NCBI GenBank assembly: GCA_902762375.1
Contig: CACWNY010000004.1
Coordinates: 1 to 64,000, forward strand
Length of the DNA: 64,000 nt
DNA from: an uncultured Ruminococcus sp.
GTDB taxonomy: Bacteria; Bacillota; Clostridia; Oscillospirales; Acutalibacteraceae
Direction: 5' to 3'
Below, piece by piece: positions 1-8,430 of the stretch. The translations under genes were made by a program, and so were the position numbers. How positions within the stretch are numbered: the stretch's first letter is position 1; every line of letters starts with the position of its first letter. Below the pieces are notes generated by a model. It saw only the letters and a list, made by a program, of their open reading frames with translations, was not told the DNA's origin and ran no database searches.

Positions 1-145
1 CTGTGTTCCTTTGGTTGGTTTGCAACTCCATTGTAACTCATTTTGGAGCCGTTGTCTTTATTTATTTTTGTGCAATTTTTAGATTTGCTCATTTATAGTG
101 AAATATCTTGGTTCAGCAGTTTCTTTCAGAAAATTGCAACGGTTG

Positions 146-175
146 GGTTATCGTCTGGAAGTGAATAAGCAATGA
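146..175 (+). pseudogene. possible 3' end of an OmpR-type response regulator
   Basis: The frame ending at the TGA overlapping the kinase ATG (ATGA overlap) reads GYRLEVNKQ, the usual C-terminal end of a winged-helix OmpR/PhoB response regulator. The residues just upstream do not continue the family pattern in the same frame: a KIATV-like match lies in another frame, as if a few bases were lost. The first 145 bases otherwise show no convincing reading frame. This may be the broken tail of the kinase's partner or a chance match; only the overlap with the kinase start favours it. Confidence 0.3.
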
Positions 176-1518
176 AAAATTACCGTAAGAATTTTATCGT
201 TCTGAATATGGGGTTAATCTGTTTTGTTTTAATTGTTACTTTTTCTTTTATCGGATTTGAAACTTATCGAAGTGAATATTTTGACCTAAAAAATACAATG
301 TCACTTGTGATAAAGCCCTGGAATACCAATGTTGTTCATTCAGAAAAAGAAAATCCTTCCAAAGAAACGGAAAAACATAAGGAAACTCCTTCCGAAAATT
401 CCTCTGTTTCTTTACAAAAAGAAAAACCACCAAGACCTCCCAAAACACCTCATGAAACAAATCATAAATACGATAACATTGCTACAATATTCTACGATGA
501 AAAAGAAGAAAAAATTTCTGTTTTATCCGATTCATTTTCATTTGAATATGATGTTTCTGATATTGTAAAGGAGATTGTCCGTCAGGAAAATGATTTTGGC
601 AAATTAGAACAGTATCACCTTATTTATTATAGGGAAAAAACAGAAAATAATAATAAAATAGCCGTAACAGATATTTCTTATCTGAATGTACGATTACTGA
701 AAATTATTGTTGTGCTTATTGTTGCGTTTTTATTATCTGCTGTTTTACTGTTTGCCGTCAGTTTCCGTCTTTCAAAATTTGTCGCCGAACCTTTGGAAAA
801 AGCAATTACTATGGAACGACAGTTTATGACAGATATTTCTCACGATTTGAAAACACCGCTTACAGTGATTATTGCTAATACCAGTATTCTGTCATCTAAC
901 CCGAACGCTGTTATTGGCGATTATACACAATGGCTTGACAGTACAAACACCTCTGCCAAAGATATGATGAACATGATTAATGAAATGATGACACTCTCTA
1001 AATTGGAAAGCGTTGACCGTCATTTTGAAAAAGAAAAAGTGGATTTATCCGATATTGTCAGACAATGCGTATTACAAATGGAAAGTGTTGCTTATGAAAA
1101 CGGTATTACACTGGAATGGAATGTCGATGAAAACCTTGTTGTCACGGCAACCACCGAATATTGCAAAAGAATTTGCAACGGATTACTGGAAAATGCCTTG
1201 AAATATGAACCTATGGGCGGAAAAATTATTGTTACCGCTATTACTTCAGGAAAGCAAGCTATCTTATCTGTACATAATCTGAACAGCAGTATTTCCCAAA
1301 AAGACCTTCCCTATATTTTTGACAGATTTTACCGCAGTGACAAAACAAGAAATACAATCAAAGGTCACGGTCTGGGACTTTCGATTATCAAGCGTATAAC
1401 AGAAATTATCGGTGCAGACATTACTGTAGAAAGTTCTCTTGAAGACGGAACACAGTTTATAGTCAGCTTTGATACAAGCGGAAAAACATTGGATAAAATT
1501 AATGACTTGATTTTTTGA
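172..1518 (+). CDS. two-component sensor histidine kinase
   Basis: A 448-residue membrane sensor kinase. Residues about 10-30 form a first membrane helix, a Lys/Pro/Glu-rich extracellular region follows, and a second helix lies near 176-199. The phosphoacceptor H-box reads MTDISHDLKTPLTVI (His near 225). The ATP-binding domain carries the N-box (NGLLENALKYEP), a phenylalanine-rich F-box (DRFYRSDKTR) and the G2 motif GHGLGLSII. It autophosphorylates on the His and would pass phosphate to a response regulator, whose gene should lie just upstream. The ligand is unknown; the charged, proline-rich sensor region does not identify one. It is followed by a strong terminator, so it ends its operon. 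Confidence 0.93.
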   Translation: MKNYRKNFIVLNMGLICFVLIVTFSFIGFETYRSEYFDLKNTMSLVIKPWNTNVVHSEKENPSKETEKHKETPSENSSVSLQKEKPPRPPKTPHETNHKYDNIATIFYDEKEEKISVLSDSFSFEYDVSDIVKEIVRQENDFGKLEQYHLIYYREKTENNNKIAVTDISYLNVRLLKIIVVLIVAFLLSAVLLFAVSFRLSKFVAEPLEKAITMERQFMTDISHDLKTPLTVIIANTSILSSNPNAVIGDYTQWLDSTNTSAKDMMNMINEMMTLSKLESVDRHFEKEKVDLSDIVRQCVLQMESVAYENGITLEWNVDENLVVTATTEYCKRICNGLLENALKYEPMGGKIIVTAITSGKQAILSVHNLNSSISQKDLPYIFDRFYRSDKTRNTIKGHGLGLSIIKRITEIIGADITVESSLEDGTQFIVSFDTSGKTLDKINDLIF

Positions 1519-1558
1519 GAAATTTATGATATAATCTATGTAGTGTGAGTAGCCTGAA

Positions 1559-1594
1559 GGCGTAAGTCCAGCATACGGACTTACGCCTTTTTTG
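1559..1594 (+). terminator. intrinsic terminator after the sensor kinase
   Basis: An 11-bp perfect stem (GGCGTAAGTCC / GGACTTACGCC) with a 7-base loop is followed by TTTTTT. It ends the kinase transcript before the MATE gene. Confidence 0.9.
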
Positions 1595-1629
1595 TGCTTT
1601 GCCGAAATATCAAACAAGGAGAAATGATT

Positions 1630-3000
1630 ATGGAAAACAAAATGGTTACAATGCCAGTCAATCGTTTAATGATAAAAATGGGATTACCAATTATCATTTC
1701 GATGATGTTACAGGCAGTGTATAACATTGTAGACAGTGCATTTGTATCGAATATGGAAAACGGAGAATCCGCATTGAATGCTTTAACGCTTGCCTTTCCC
1801 GTGCAAATGCTGATGGTTGCTGTCAGCATAGGTACAGGTGTTGGTGTAAATGTTATGCTTGCACGCCACTTAGGAGAAAATAATAGGGAAAAAGCCTCCA
1901 GAGTAGCCGGTAACGGTATATTTCTTGGACTTGTGATTACGGTAGTATTTATCTTGTTCGGATTGCTGGGGGTGAAAAGCTATATCAACAGTCAGACGGC
2001 TGACAGAGAAATTTCAGAAATGGCTGTTACCTATCTGAGAATATGTTGTATCTGTTGTGTAGGTATCGTATTTTTCAGCATTTTTGAAAAATTATTACAG
2101 GCAACAGGATTTTCTATACATTCTACTATTGCTCAGATTACAGGTGCAGTTGTCAATATTATTCTCGACCCTATTATGATTTATGGTTTGTTTGGTTTTC
2201 CGAAATGGGGTGTAGTAGGGGCTGCTTTGGCAACCGTTATCGGACAGATAATTTCGTTTATGATTGCACTTTTCTTTTATTTTAAGTATAACAAAAATAT
2301 TTCTAACGACTGGCAATATATCCGTCCGAATGGTATAACTATTAAACTGATTTATCAAATTGGTCTGCCCGCTATTATCGCTCAGGCACTCATGTCGATA
2401 ATGACTTACGGTATCAATTTAATTCTCGGAACAGTAGATACCTCACTGGTAACCGCTTACGGTCTATATTACAAAATTCAACAATTCGTATTGTTTGCTG
2501 CCTTTGGTTTGAGAGATACCATTACACCCATTGTTTCTTTTACTTATGGAATGAAAAATAATGAGCGTCTGAAAAACAGTATCAAATACGGTGTACTCTA
2601 TACTTCAGCAATCATGCTGGTCGGTACGATATTACTGGAAGTGATTTCCCAACCGCTTTGCAGTGCTTTTGGATTATCAGGAAAAACACATTTAATCTGT
2701 ATCAGTGCTATCAGAATTATTTCAACAGGATTTTTCTTTGCCGGAATTTGCCTTTCTTTACAAGGCGTTTTTCAGTCACTTAACAGCGGTACTGCATCAC
2801 TTGTGGTTTCTCTGTTGCGTCAGCTTGTGTTAATATTTCCTGTTGCATGGGGATTATCCCGTTTTATTGCTCCTGATTTGCACAATGCATGGATTATATG
2901 GCTGACTTTTCCTGTTGCTGAGTGTATTACTTCTATTGTTGCTGTATTGATGATGAAATTTCTATATAAGACAAAAATCAGAACCCTGCAAGGCAAATAA
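1630..3000 (+). CDS. MATE family multidrug/toxin exporter
   Basis: A 456-residue polytopic membrane protein with the two-bundle MATE architecture (12 predicted helices) and the N-terminal signature MGLPIIISMMLQAVYNIVDS followed by an AFP-V-type helix 2. MATE proteins exchange Na+ or H+ for cationic drugs or metabolites. I chose the ATG preceded by AAGGAG at 8 bases; an ATG two codons earlier sits only 2 bases from that site. It has its own hairpin at the stop codon and no obvious regulator beside it. Substrate cannot be inferred. Confidence 0.92.
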   Translation: MENKMVTMPVNRLMIKMGLPIIISMMLQAVYNIVDSAFVSNMENGESALNALTLAFPVQMLMVAVSIGTGVGVNVMLARHLGENNREKASRVAGNGIFLGLVITVVFILFGLLGVKSYINSQTADREISEMAVTYLRICCICCVGIVFFSIFEKLLQATGFSIHSTIAQITGAVVNIILDPIMIYGLFGFPKWGVVGAALATVIGQIISFMIALFFYFKYNKNISNDWQYIRPNGITIKLIYQIGLPAIIAQALMSIMTYGINLILGTVDTSLVTAYGLYYKIQQFVLFAAFGLRDTITPIVSFTYGMKNNERLKNSIKYGVLYTSAIMLVGTILLEVISQPLCSAFGLSGKTHLICISAIRIISTGFFFAGICLSLQGVFQSLNSGTASLVVSLLRQLVLIFPVAWGLSRFIAPDLHNAWIIWLTFPVAECITSIVAVLMMKFLYKTKIRTLQGK

Positions 3001-3022
3001 AATGCTTTGCAGGGTTCTGTTA
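2979..3022 (+). terminator. hairpin overlapping the MATE stop codon
   Basis: CAGAACCCTGCAA pairs perfectly with TTGCAGGGTTCTG across the stop codon. The following T-run is weak, so termination may be partial. Confidence 0.65.
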
Positions 3023-3061
3023 CATTATGGGAGGATAAACAAATATACTGTTTAGATAAAA

Positions 3062-5203
3062 TTAAATATTATTGCGTTTCTTTTTCATGACACATACAAT
3101 TATTCCACTGAGTAACATAACAAAGGCTATATTCATCACAACAGATTTACTGCCTGTATTCACAACACCTGTATTGCTTGATGTTGTATTACTTGATGTT
3201 GTATCGCCTGTATTGTTTGAGGTAGAAGTGGTTGATGTTTCAGAAACAGATGATGTAGATGCTTCTGATGAAGATGAGGTAGCATTTTCAGTGGTGGTAG
3301 GTTCTGTCGGTTTGTTGTCAGGTGTAATTTCACTGTTATCAGATACATTGACATCATTTACATAAAGGGAATAAGTTTCGCTTTCGTCAGTCAAAGCATA
3401 TACAACACTGTCAGCGGTTTTGACAGCTATTGTTGTAGCAATGACATTTCCTTTGCTGTCTTTGATAGTAACTGTATCACCTGCTTTTATGGAAATAGAA
3501 CTTGTATTATTTCCGTCAGGTCTAAAACCACCGTTATCATCAGTTCTGTCGCCTGTCGGTCTTTCCATAGGTGTAAATCCATTGTCATCGGGTCTGTCAT
3601 CTGTCGGTCTTTCTACAGGTACAAATCCGCCGTCATCAGGTCTGTTGCCTGTCGGTCTTTCCATAGGTGTAAATCCATTGTCATCGGGTCTGTCACCTGT
3701 CGGTCTTTCACCGTCAACCATATCACCTCTCGGAACTTCTCCGTTAGGTCTGTTATCCATAGGCATACCGCCCATTCCACCCATACCGTTTGTACCAAAA
3801 GCAACATAAGAACCTTTTGTCGGTACGGTCGCCATTCTTGACATACCGATTGCCAGAACTTTTCCGTCATTGACAACAAAAGTTGTTTCATAGTCTACGG
3901 CTGAATTATCTTCCATTGATGAACCGAAAACAGTAACATTTCCGCCATTCATCACAATACCTCCATTGGAGTCTATTCCATCACCATCTGCGTTGACATA
4001 CCAGTTACCACCGTCAATTTCCAGAACAAAGCTATACCCTGTAAGGTCACTGTTGGCAGAATTGATACCGTCATCACTTGTCGTAATTGACCCTGTACCT
4101 GAATACAGATAAATTTCAGCTCCTTCAAATCCCTCATAAGCATTATTGACGGTAATCATAGGATTTGCTGTACCGCTTTCTTCACCGATTTTTAGTGTAT
4201 AGTCAGCGTGAATACCGTCATCGCCTGAATTAATGACATATGTTCCGCCTGTTATCGTGATATTTCCGTTGGAATGAATGGAGTCGTCAGCGGAATTAAT
4301 CGTGAAATCACCACCTGTGATAATAACATCTTTATCTGATTTCATGCCTTTGGCACTTGTATCGTCATCAATTTTGGCTGTATAACCGCCTCCTGAGGTA
4401 ATATTCAGTGTACCACCTGTTACGGTTAAATCATTTGTTGCTTGAATACCGTCACCGTCAGCGTTGAGAGTAACATCACCGCCTGTGATAGTAACAATAC
4501 CTGCTGATTCTTCGTCGTCTTCATCAGGTTCAGATTTTATGGCATCGTTTCCTGATGTGATATTCAGTGTACCGCCTTTTACAAATACAGCCCCATCAGA
4601 AGCCAGTCCGTTGTTGGCAGAAGTAATATTGATATTTCCGCTTTCCAGCGTAACTTCTGTGGTTGACGCTCCTTTAATACCATTTTTACACGCTGAACCG
4701 TCCGCATTTAATGTGCCATCACCTGTAATTGTCAGTACAGAACCGCCTTTTGCTTTGATGACCGCTCCTTCAAAAGCGTCAGCAATTTCTGTATCCTCTG
4801 AATTTTCATCATCGGGATTTTCTTTGTCTGTCAGTGTACTTGTTCCCTCAAGTTTTACGGTAACGGCAGTTGACTTTTTACAGTTCAACGGTGCGTTGTA
4901 ACTGCATGACAAATCAAGATTATCCAAAATCAAAACAACATCGGTTGTTTCTTTCTTGACATTGATACTGCCCTCTGAACATTTGCCTGTAATTCTGTAA
5001 GTGCCTGCTGAATTGATGGTCAGGTCTGTAGAACTTATCTTATATCCTTCAACCGTGTCATCAGAAACAGTAATTCCGCTTTCCGAAAAAGTGAATGTTA
5101 CATCACTGTCATCTGCCGCAGAAACAACCAGCGGACACATATTCACTACCATAAGAGCAGACAAAATTACTGACAATTTTTTTAAATGTAATTTTGTTGA
5201 CAT
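3062..5203 (-). CDS. secreted carbohydrate-binding-domain surface protein (DUF4353-like)
   Basis: A 713-residue exported protein. Residues 1-29 are a signal peptide ending near VVSAAD. Residues about 35-440 are a repetitive, Gly/Asp-rich beta-solenoid in which short units of the type ITGG(D/T)xxINSxDDGI recur, as in the family annotated 'carbohydrate-binding domain-containing protein' (DUF4353). A low-complexity segment follows, with several copies of a RPTGDRPDDNGF-type unit, then a small beta domain, a Thr/Ser-rich stalk and a C-terminal VVNTGSK - hydrophobic helix - KKKRNNI tail that looks like a sorting or membrane anchor, although no LPXTG is present. The start has AAGGAAG upstream. The ligand is unknown. 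Confidence 0.8.
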   Translation of the reverse strand: MSTKLHLKKLSVILSALMVVNMCPLVVSAADDSDVTFTFSESGITVSDDTVEGYKISSTDLTINSAGTYRITGKCSEGSINVKKETTDVVLILDNLDLSCSYNAPLNCKKSTAVTVKLEGTSTLTDKENPDDENSEDTEIADAFEGAVIKAKGGSVLTITGDGTLNADGSACKNGIKGASTTEVTLESGNINITSANNGLASDGAVFVKGGTLNITSGNDAIKSEPDEDDEESAGIVTITGGDVTLNADGDGIQATNDLTVTGGTLNITSGGGYTAKIDDDTSAKGMKSDKDVIITGGDFTINSADDSIHSNGNITITGGTYVINSGDDGIHADYTLKIGEESGTANPMITVNNAYEGFEGAEIYLYSGTGSITTSDDGINSANSDLTGYSFVLEIDGGNWYVNADGDGIDSNGGIVMNGGNVTVFGSSMEDNSAVDYETTFVVNDGKVLAIGMSRMATVPTKGSYVAFGTNGMGGMGGMPMDNRPNGEVPRGDMVDGERPTGDRPDDNGFTPMERPTGNRPDDGGFVPVERPTDDRPDDNGFTPMERPTGDRTDDNGGFRPDGNNTSSISIKAGDTVTIKDSKGNVIATTIAVKTADSVVYALTDESETYSLYVNDVNVSDNSEITPDNKPTEPTTTENATSSSSEASTSSVSETSTTSTSNNTGDTTSSNTTSSNTGVVNTGSKSVVMNIAFVMLLSGIIVCVMKKKRNNI

Positions 5204-5224
5204 AATTTCAATTCTTCCTTTCTT

Positions 5225-5253
5225 GTTTCAATCCACTTATAGAAGTGGGGAAC
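5225..5253. other. single CRISPR-repeat-like hairpin in the 5' leader of the surface protein
   Basis: A 29-base segment starting GTTTCAATCCACTT and ending GAAGTGGGGAAC folds into a CCACTT/AAGTGG hairpin and resembles a type I CRISPR repeat (complement ends GGATTGAAAC). Only one unit is present; it lies in the leader of the minus-strand gene. Confidence 0.3.
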
Positions 5254-5385
5254 TCTATTTACTTGTTGAAATAAATTTTGCAGATTATCGTCTATTTCAG
5301 AAATTTTTCTGAAATAAAATAATTCCAAAGTAATTTTATTTTAAAATTCTTAAAATAATCTTAAAAAATAAAACAATTATCAAAA

Positions 5386-5624
5386 TTTTTCCACCTGAAT
5401 GGTTGGCGTATTTTCTACAATGCGTAATTCGTAATGATAAAAACAACCTATAGCTATAACAATTAAAAGTTTTTGTCGAACTTTTTTCAAAAAGTTCGTG
5501 GGGTCAAGGGGCAAAGCCCCTTGTGGGCAATGTCATCAACTTAAGAGTGTCATTCCGAACATAGTGAGGAATCTTAATAAGATTCTTCGTCGCTTTCGCT
5601 CCTCAGAATGACAGCAATATATTT
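5386..5624 (+). repeat. dispersed hairpin repeat, copy 1 (with second palindromic module)
   Basis: Begins with a TIR-like CACCTGAATGGTTGG, then a region ending in CTATAACAATTAAAAG, the hairpin GTCGAAC...GTTCG, and GGGGCAAAGCCCC. A second element starting GGCAATGTCATCAACTT follows, containing the palindromic GTCATTCCGAAC / CAGAATGACAG module. Its right end is missing and the sequence passes directly into the truncated radical SAM gene. The 180 bases before it (5204-5385) are AT-rich leader/promoter sequence for the minus-strand surface protein. Confidence 0.85.
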
Positions 5625-5970
5625 TGCACCGAATAATATACAGCGTGAGTATTTAATGAATGAGATAAATCGCTTGCGTGAAGAACATCCTAAGATGATT
5701 TACATAGCCTTTCCGGGAGATGAAAAAAGTACAGGTGGCTGTGTGGCAGCAGGTCGTGGATTTTTCCATATCAATTCTCATGGTGGTGCAGAACCGTGTC
5801 CGTTTTCTCCGTATTCGGATATAAATGTGAAAAACACATCATTGTTGGAGGCAATAAAATCTCCGTTGTTTACCGCTTTGCGAAACAGTGATATTTTGCT
5901 TGATGACCATGAAGGTGGTTGCGTATTGTATGAAAAAAGAGAGCTTGTGGAAGCTCTGATAAATAATTAA
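5622..5970 (+). pseudogene. 5'-truncated radical SAM/SPASM protein
   Basis: About 115 codons resembling the C-terminal end of a radical SAM protein: GGCVAAGRGFFHIN, then EPCPFSPYSDIN with the Cys-rich SPASM-like cluster binding, then a helical tail. The N-terminal TIM barrel with the CxxxCxxC cluster motif is absent. The frame can be read from an ATG at 5608, but those first codons are inside the dispersed repeat and have no ribosome site. I therefore read this as a gene cut by a deletion whose left endpoint is the repeat. The stop is 17 bases before the rubredoxin-MBL gene. Confidence 0.7.
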
Positions 5971-5987
5971 GAAGGAGTAATTTAACT

Positions 5988-6929
5988 ATGATGATTAAAG
6001 CAGTAAAATTCAGAAAAGAAGGTTTTTATTCACAGCCGTTTGTCTTTGGTGGTGAAGAAGGTATGGATAAGTTTGACTTGAATATCCGTTATCGTGGCAG
6101 TCTGCAGGATTATCTGATAGATACAGGCAATGAGATAATACTGGTCGATACAGGAATACCTGCTGGTACACCTGAAGAAGTTCCTGACGAAAACAGTCTT
6201 GCCTATACAGGCAAAGATATTTGTAGCTATATGGAAGCGTTTAAATCACTCGGATATAAGCCTGAACAAGTTACAAAAATACTTCTTACCCATAAGCACC
6301 TTGACCATAGCGGAGAACTTCGGTCTTTTCCGAATGCAAAAATTTATGTCAATGCTGAAGAAATGTCTGCCACAGAATTACAAGGAATACCGAATCTGAT
6401 TCCTGTAAATTTCACGGACGGTGCATATTATAATTTTCCCGAAAGTCAGAAGATAGCAGACGGTATTTATTTTATCAAAGCAAAGGGACATACAAACGGC
6501 AACAGTATCGTCATTGTAGAACTTGACGGATTATTCTATATGATACATGGAGATATTACCTATGTAGACGAGGCTCTGTATGAGAACAAACTCTCTGTTG
6601 TTTTTGACGATATAAAATCAGCACGCATAACACTTGACAGAGTGCGTGAATTTATCGGTAATCACCCGACAGTTTATTGTGGTACACATACACCGCAAGG
6701 TTATGAAAATCTGGAAGCAAAACGCATTATAGATTTGAATAATCCTGTGCCGACCGTTTTGGCAGAAACAGATTTTTCTAAAAACAAATCAACAGGAAAA
6801 TATGTATGTTCTATCTGCGGATATGTGTATGACCCTGCCGAACATGACGGAGTTGCTTTTGAGGATTTGCCTGATGACTGGAAATGTCCGAGATGTAGGC
6901 AAGGTAAAGATAAATTCAATAAAGCGTAA
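5988..6929 (+). CDS. metallo-beta-lactamase-fold hydrolase with C-terminal rubredoxin domain
   Basis: A 313-residue fusion. Residues about 35-245 are an MBL fold with the metal motif THKHLDHSG, a later GHTNGN histidine, the aspartate in HGDITY, and a final GTHTP histidine, close to N-acyl-lactonase-type members. Residues about 265-310 are a rubredoxin: [10 protein letters not shown] ... [15 protein letters not shown], giving the two CxxC iron ligand pairs. The ribosome site AAGGAG precedes tandem ATGs. The fusion suggests electron delivery to a di-iron MBL centre, as in flavodiiron or ROO-like enzymes, but no flavodoxin domain is fused here. The physiological substrate is unknown. Confidence 0.85.
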   Translation: MMIKAVKFRKEGFYSQPFVFGGEEGMDKFDLNIRYRGSLQDYLIDTGNEIILVDTGIPAGTPEEVPDENSLAYTGKDICSYMEAFKSLGYKPEQVTKILLTHKHLDHSGELRSFPNAKIYVNAEEMSATELQGIPNLIPVNFTDGAYYNFPESQKIADGIYFIKAKGHTNGNSIVIVELDGLFYMIHGDITYVDEALYENKLSVVFDDIKSARITLDRVREFIGNHPTVYCGTHTPQGYENLEAKRIIDLNNPVPTVLAETDFSKNKSTGKYVCSICGYVYDPAEHDGVAFEDLPDDWKCPRCRQGKDKFNKA

Positions 6930-6954
6930 TATTGATAAAATGAAATAAAGATAG

Positions 6955-7812
6955 CTACCGTATGGCAATATTTCTGACATCGCTCATAAAAGACGCATAT
7001 TTTTGTCTTTGATTTATATGACACGCTACATAATAGGTGTAGCGTGCTTTTTCTTCGTCTATGGGAATGTATACACGGTTTTCAGGAACATCATCAGATT
7101 TTAGGATAGCATCTGACGAAAAAGCAGGATAATCCGTATTGCAAACCAATTCTATAAAAGAATCCCTGTCAGGCTGAACGATAAAAGAAGTTCCTTTCAT
7201 ATATTCTACACAGACGCTTTTCCAGAAACCGATGTGTTGATAAAGCAGGAACTTTTCTCCCACAAGCTCTGAAAAAGTGACACTTTCATTTCGGGCAAGA
7301 CGATGATTTTTTGGTAACGATACATACAGGTTTTCAGAAGTAAAGTGCTGACAGATAATGTCGTTATCATTGATAACTTCGCAAAAAATGGCTAACTGAT
7401 AGGTATTGTTTTTCAGACCGTTCAACAACTTTTCACCGTAAATCAGTTTACTGGAAATGGTCATATCGCCGAAATGCGACTGTAACAGGGGCATCAAATC
7501 GCTCATAGGTTTCGGTGCAGATGCTCCGATATGAATACTGTGAAGATTTCTATCAAAGGCAATCAGACGGCTGACCATTTCCTGATTTTGTTCAATCTGT
7601 GATTGTGCCAGTACAGACGCTAATTTTCCCGTTTCATTCAGACGGATTTTTTTATTGTTACGCTCAAATAAGGTAATGCCTAAATTACTTTCCAGCTTTT
7701 TCATAGAGCGTGTCAAAGCAGGCTGTGAAATATGCAGTTTTTCGGCAGCTTTTGACAGTGTGCCGTGTTCAGCCAAAGCAACAAGTTGTTCCAAAAGATA
7801 AATTTCAATCAT
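6955..7812 (-). CDS. LysR family transcriptional regulator
   Basis: A 285-residue LysR-type regulator. The N-terminal winged helix-turn-helix reads QLVALAEHGTLSKAAEKLHISQPALTRSMKKLE (residues about 8-40), followed by a periplasmic-binding-like effector domain. It is divergent from the flavodoxin/alcohol dehydrogenase genes, the standard arrangement for a LysR activator of its neighbour. A palindromic operator candidate lies in the shared promoter region. The effector is not deducible; a redox or aldehyde/quinone stress signal would fit the regulated genes. Confidence 0.92.
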   Translation of the reverse strand: MIEIYLLEQLVALAEHGTLSKAAEKLHISQPALTRSMKKLESNLGITLFERNNKKIRLNETGKLASVLAQSQIEQNQEMVSRLIAFDRNLHSIHIGASAPKPMSDLMPLLQSHFGDMTISSKLIYGEKLLNGLKNNTYQLAIFCEVINDNDIICQHFTSENLYVSLPKNHRLARNESVTFSELVGEKFLLYQHIGFWKSVCVEYMKGTSFIVQPDRDSFIELVCNTDYPAFSSDAILKSDDVPENRVYIPIDEEKARYTYYVACHINQRQKYASFMSDVRNIAIR

Positions 7813-7826
7813 AATATCCTACTTTC

Positions 7827-7856
7827 ATATAACCAAAAGTTATATTTATATAACTA
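7827..7856. promoter_or_regulatory. LysR operator candidate
   Basis: ATATAAC-CAAAA-GTTATAT is a perfect 7+7 palindrome, followed nine bases on by a third TATAAC half-site. It lies between the divergent LysR gene and the flavodoxin promoter, where a LysR regulator would bind. Confidence 0.6.
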
Positions 7857-7864
7857 AAAAGCAT

Positions 7865-7893
7865 TTTACATTTTTTTCATTATAGCATATAAT
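7865..7893 (+). promoter_or_regulatory. sigma-A promoter of the flavodoxin operon
   Basis: TTTACA, a 17-base spacer and a consensus TATAAT precede the flavodoxin gene by 39 bases and lie just downstream of the LysR operator. Confidence 0.7.
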
Positions 7894-7932
7894 CAAGGTA
7901 ATGACAATATTTTGCTTAACGGAGATGATATT

Positions 7933-8418
7933 TTGAAAAAAAGTTTAGTACTTTATTTTTCGGTTTACGGAAGTACAGAGACTTTCGCCAGAGAAATTGC
8001 CCATCAGACAGGTGCAGATTTACTGGAAATCATACCCGAAACGCCCTACGACAACAACAGAAATCATTATAATGCTCTTGCACGACTTGCGAAGAAAGAA
8101 CATGATGAAAATAAGCGTCCGTTCATTAAAAACAAAATTAATTTGAATGGTTATGATACTGTTTTCATCGGTTATCCTATGTGGTGGTATACATTCCCGA
8201 TGATTATCTATACACTTCTGGAAAGTTATGACTTTTCGGGTAAGACAGTTATTCCGTTCAATACGCATATGGGTTCGGGAGATGGCGGAACATATCAGAC
8301 TGTCAGACAGTTTTTACCGAACTCCAGAATTTTGAAAGGCTTACCGCTGGAAATGTCGGTAGCAGAAAATCGTTCTGAAAAAGCGGTATCAGAATGGCTG
8401 AAATCACTTGACTATTAA
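7933..8418 (+). CDS. flavodoxin family protein
   Basis: A 161-residue single-domain flavodoxin of the NAD(P)H-dependent-oxidoreductase-like type. It has the FMN phosphate loop FSVYGSTETFA near the N-terminus, GYPMWWYTFPM around residue 80 and FNTHMGSGDGGTY around residue 112. It carries low-potential electrons, probably for a reductase encoded nearby. I place the start at a TTG with GGAG 8 bases upstream; a TTG seven codons earlier lacks a ribosome site. The alcohol dehydrogenase gene begins 12 bases after the stop. A lipoprotein paralogue lies 2 kb downstream. Confidence 0.88.
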   Translation: MKKSLVLYFSVYGSTETFAREIAHQTGADLLEIIPETPYDNNRNHYNALARLAKKEHDENKRPFIKNKINLNGYDTVFIGYPMWWYTFPMIIYTLLESYDFSGKTVIPFNTHMGSGDGGTYQTVRQFLPNSRILKGLPLEMSVAENRSEKAVSEWLKSLDY

Positions 8419-8430
8419 AGGAGAAAACAT

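Noticed and set aside
1..145. A coding region upstream of the sensor kinase
   Set aside because: Stops occur in all forward frames and no continuous response-regulator sequence is visible beyond the last nine codons.
3420..3809. Long plus-strand frames opposite the surface protein repeats
   Set aside because: Low-complexity shadow of the RPTGDRPDD coding repeats on the other strand.
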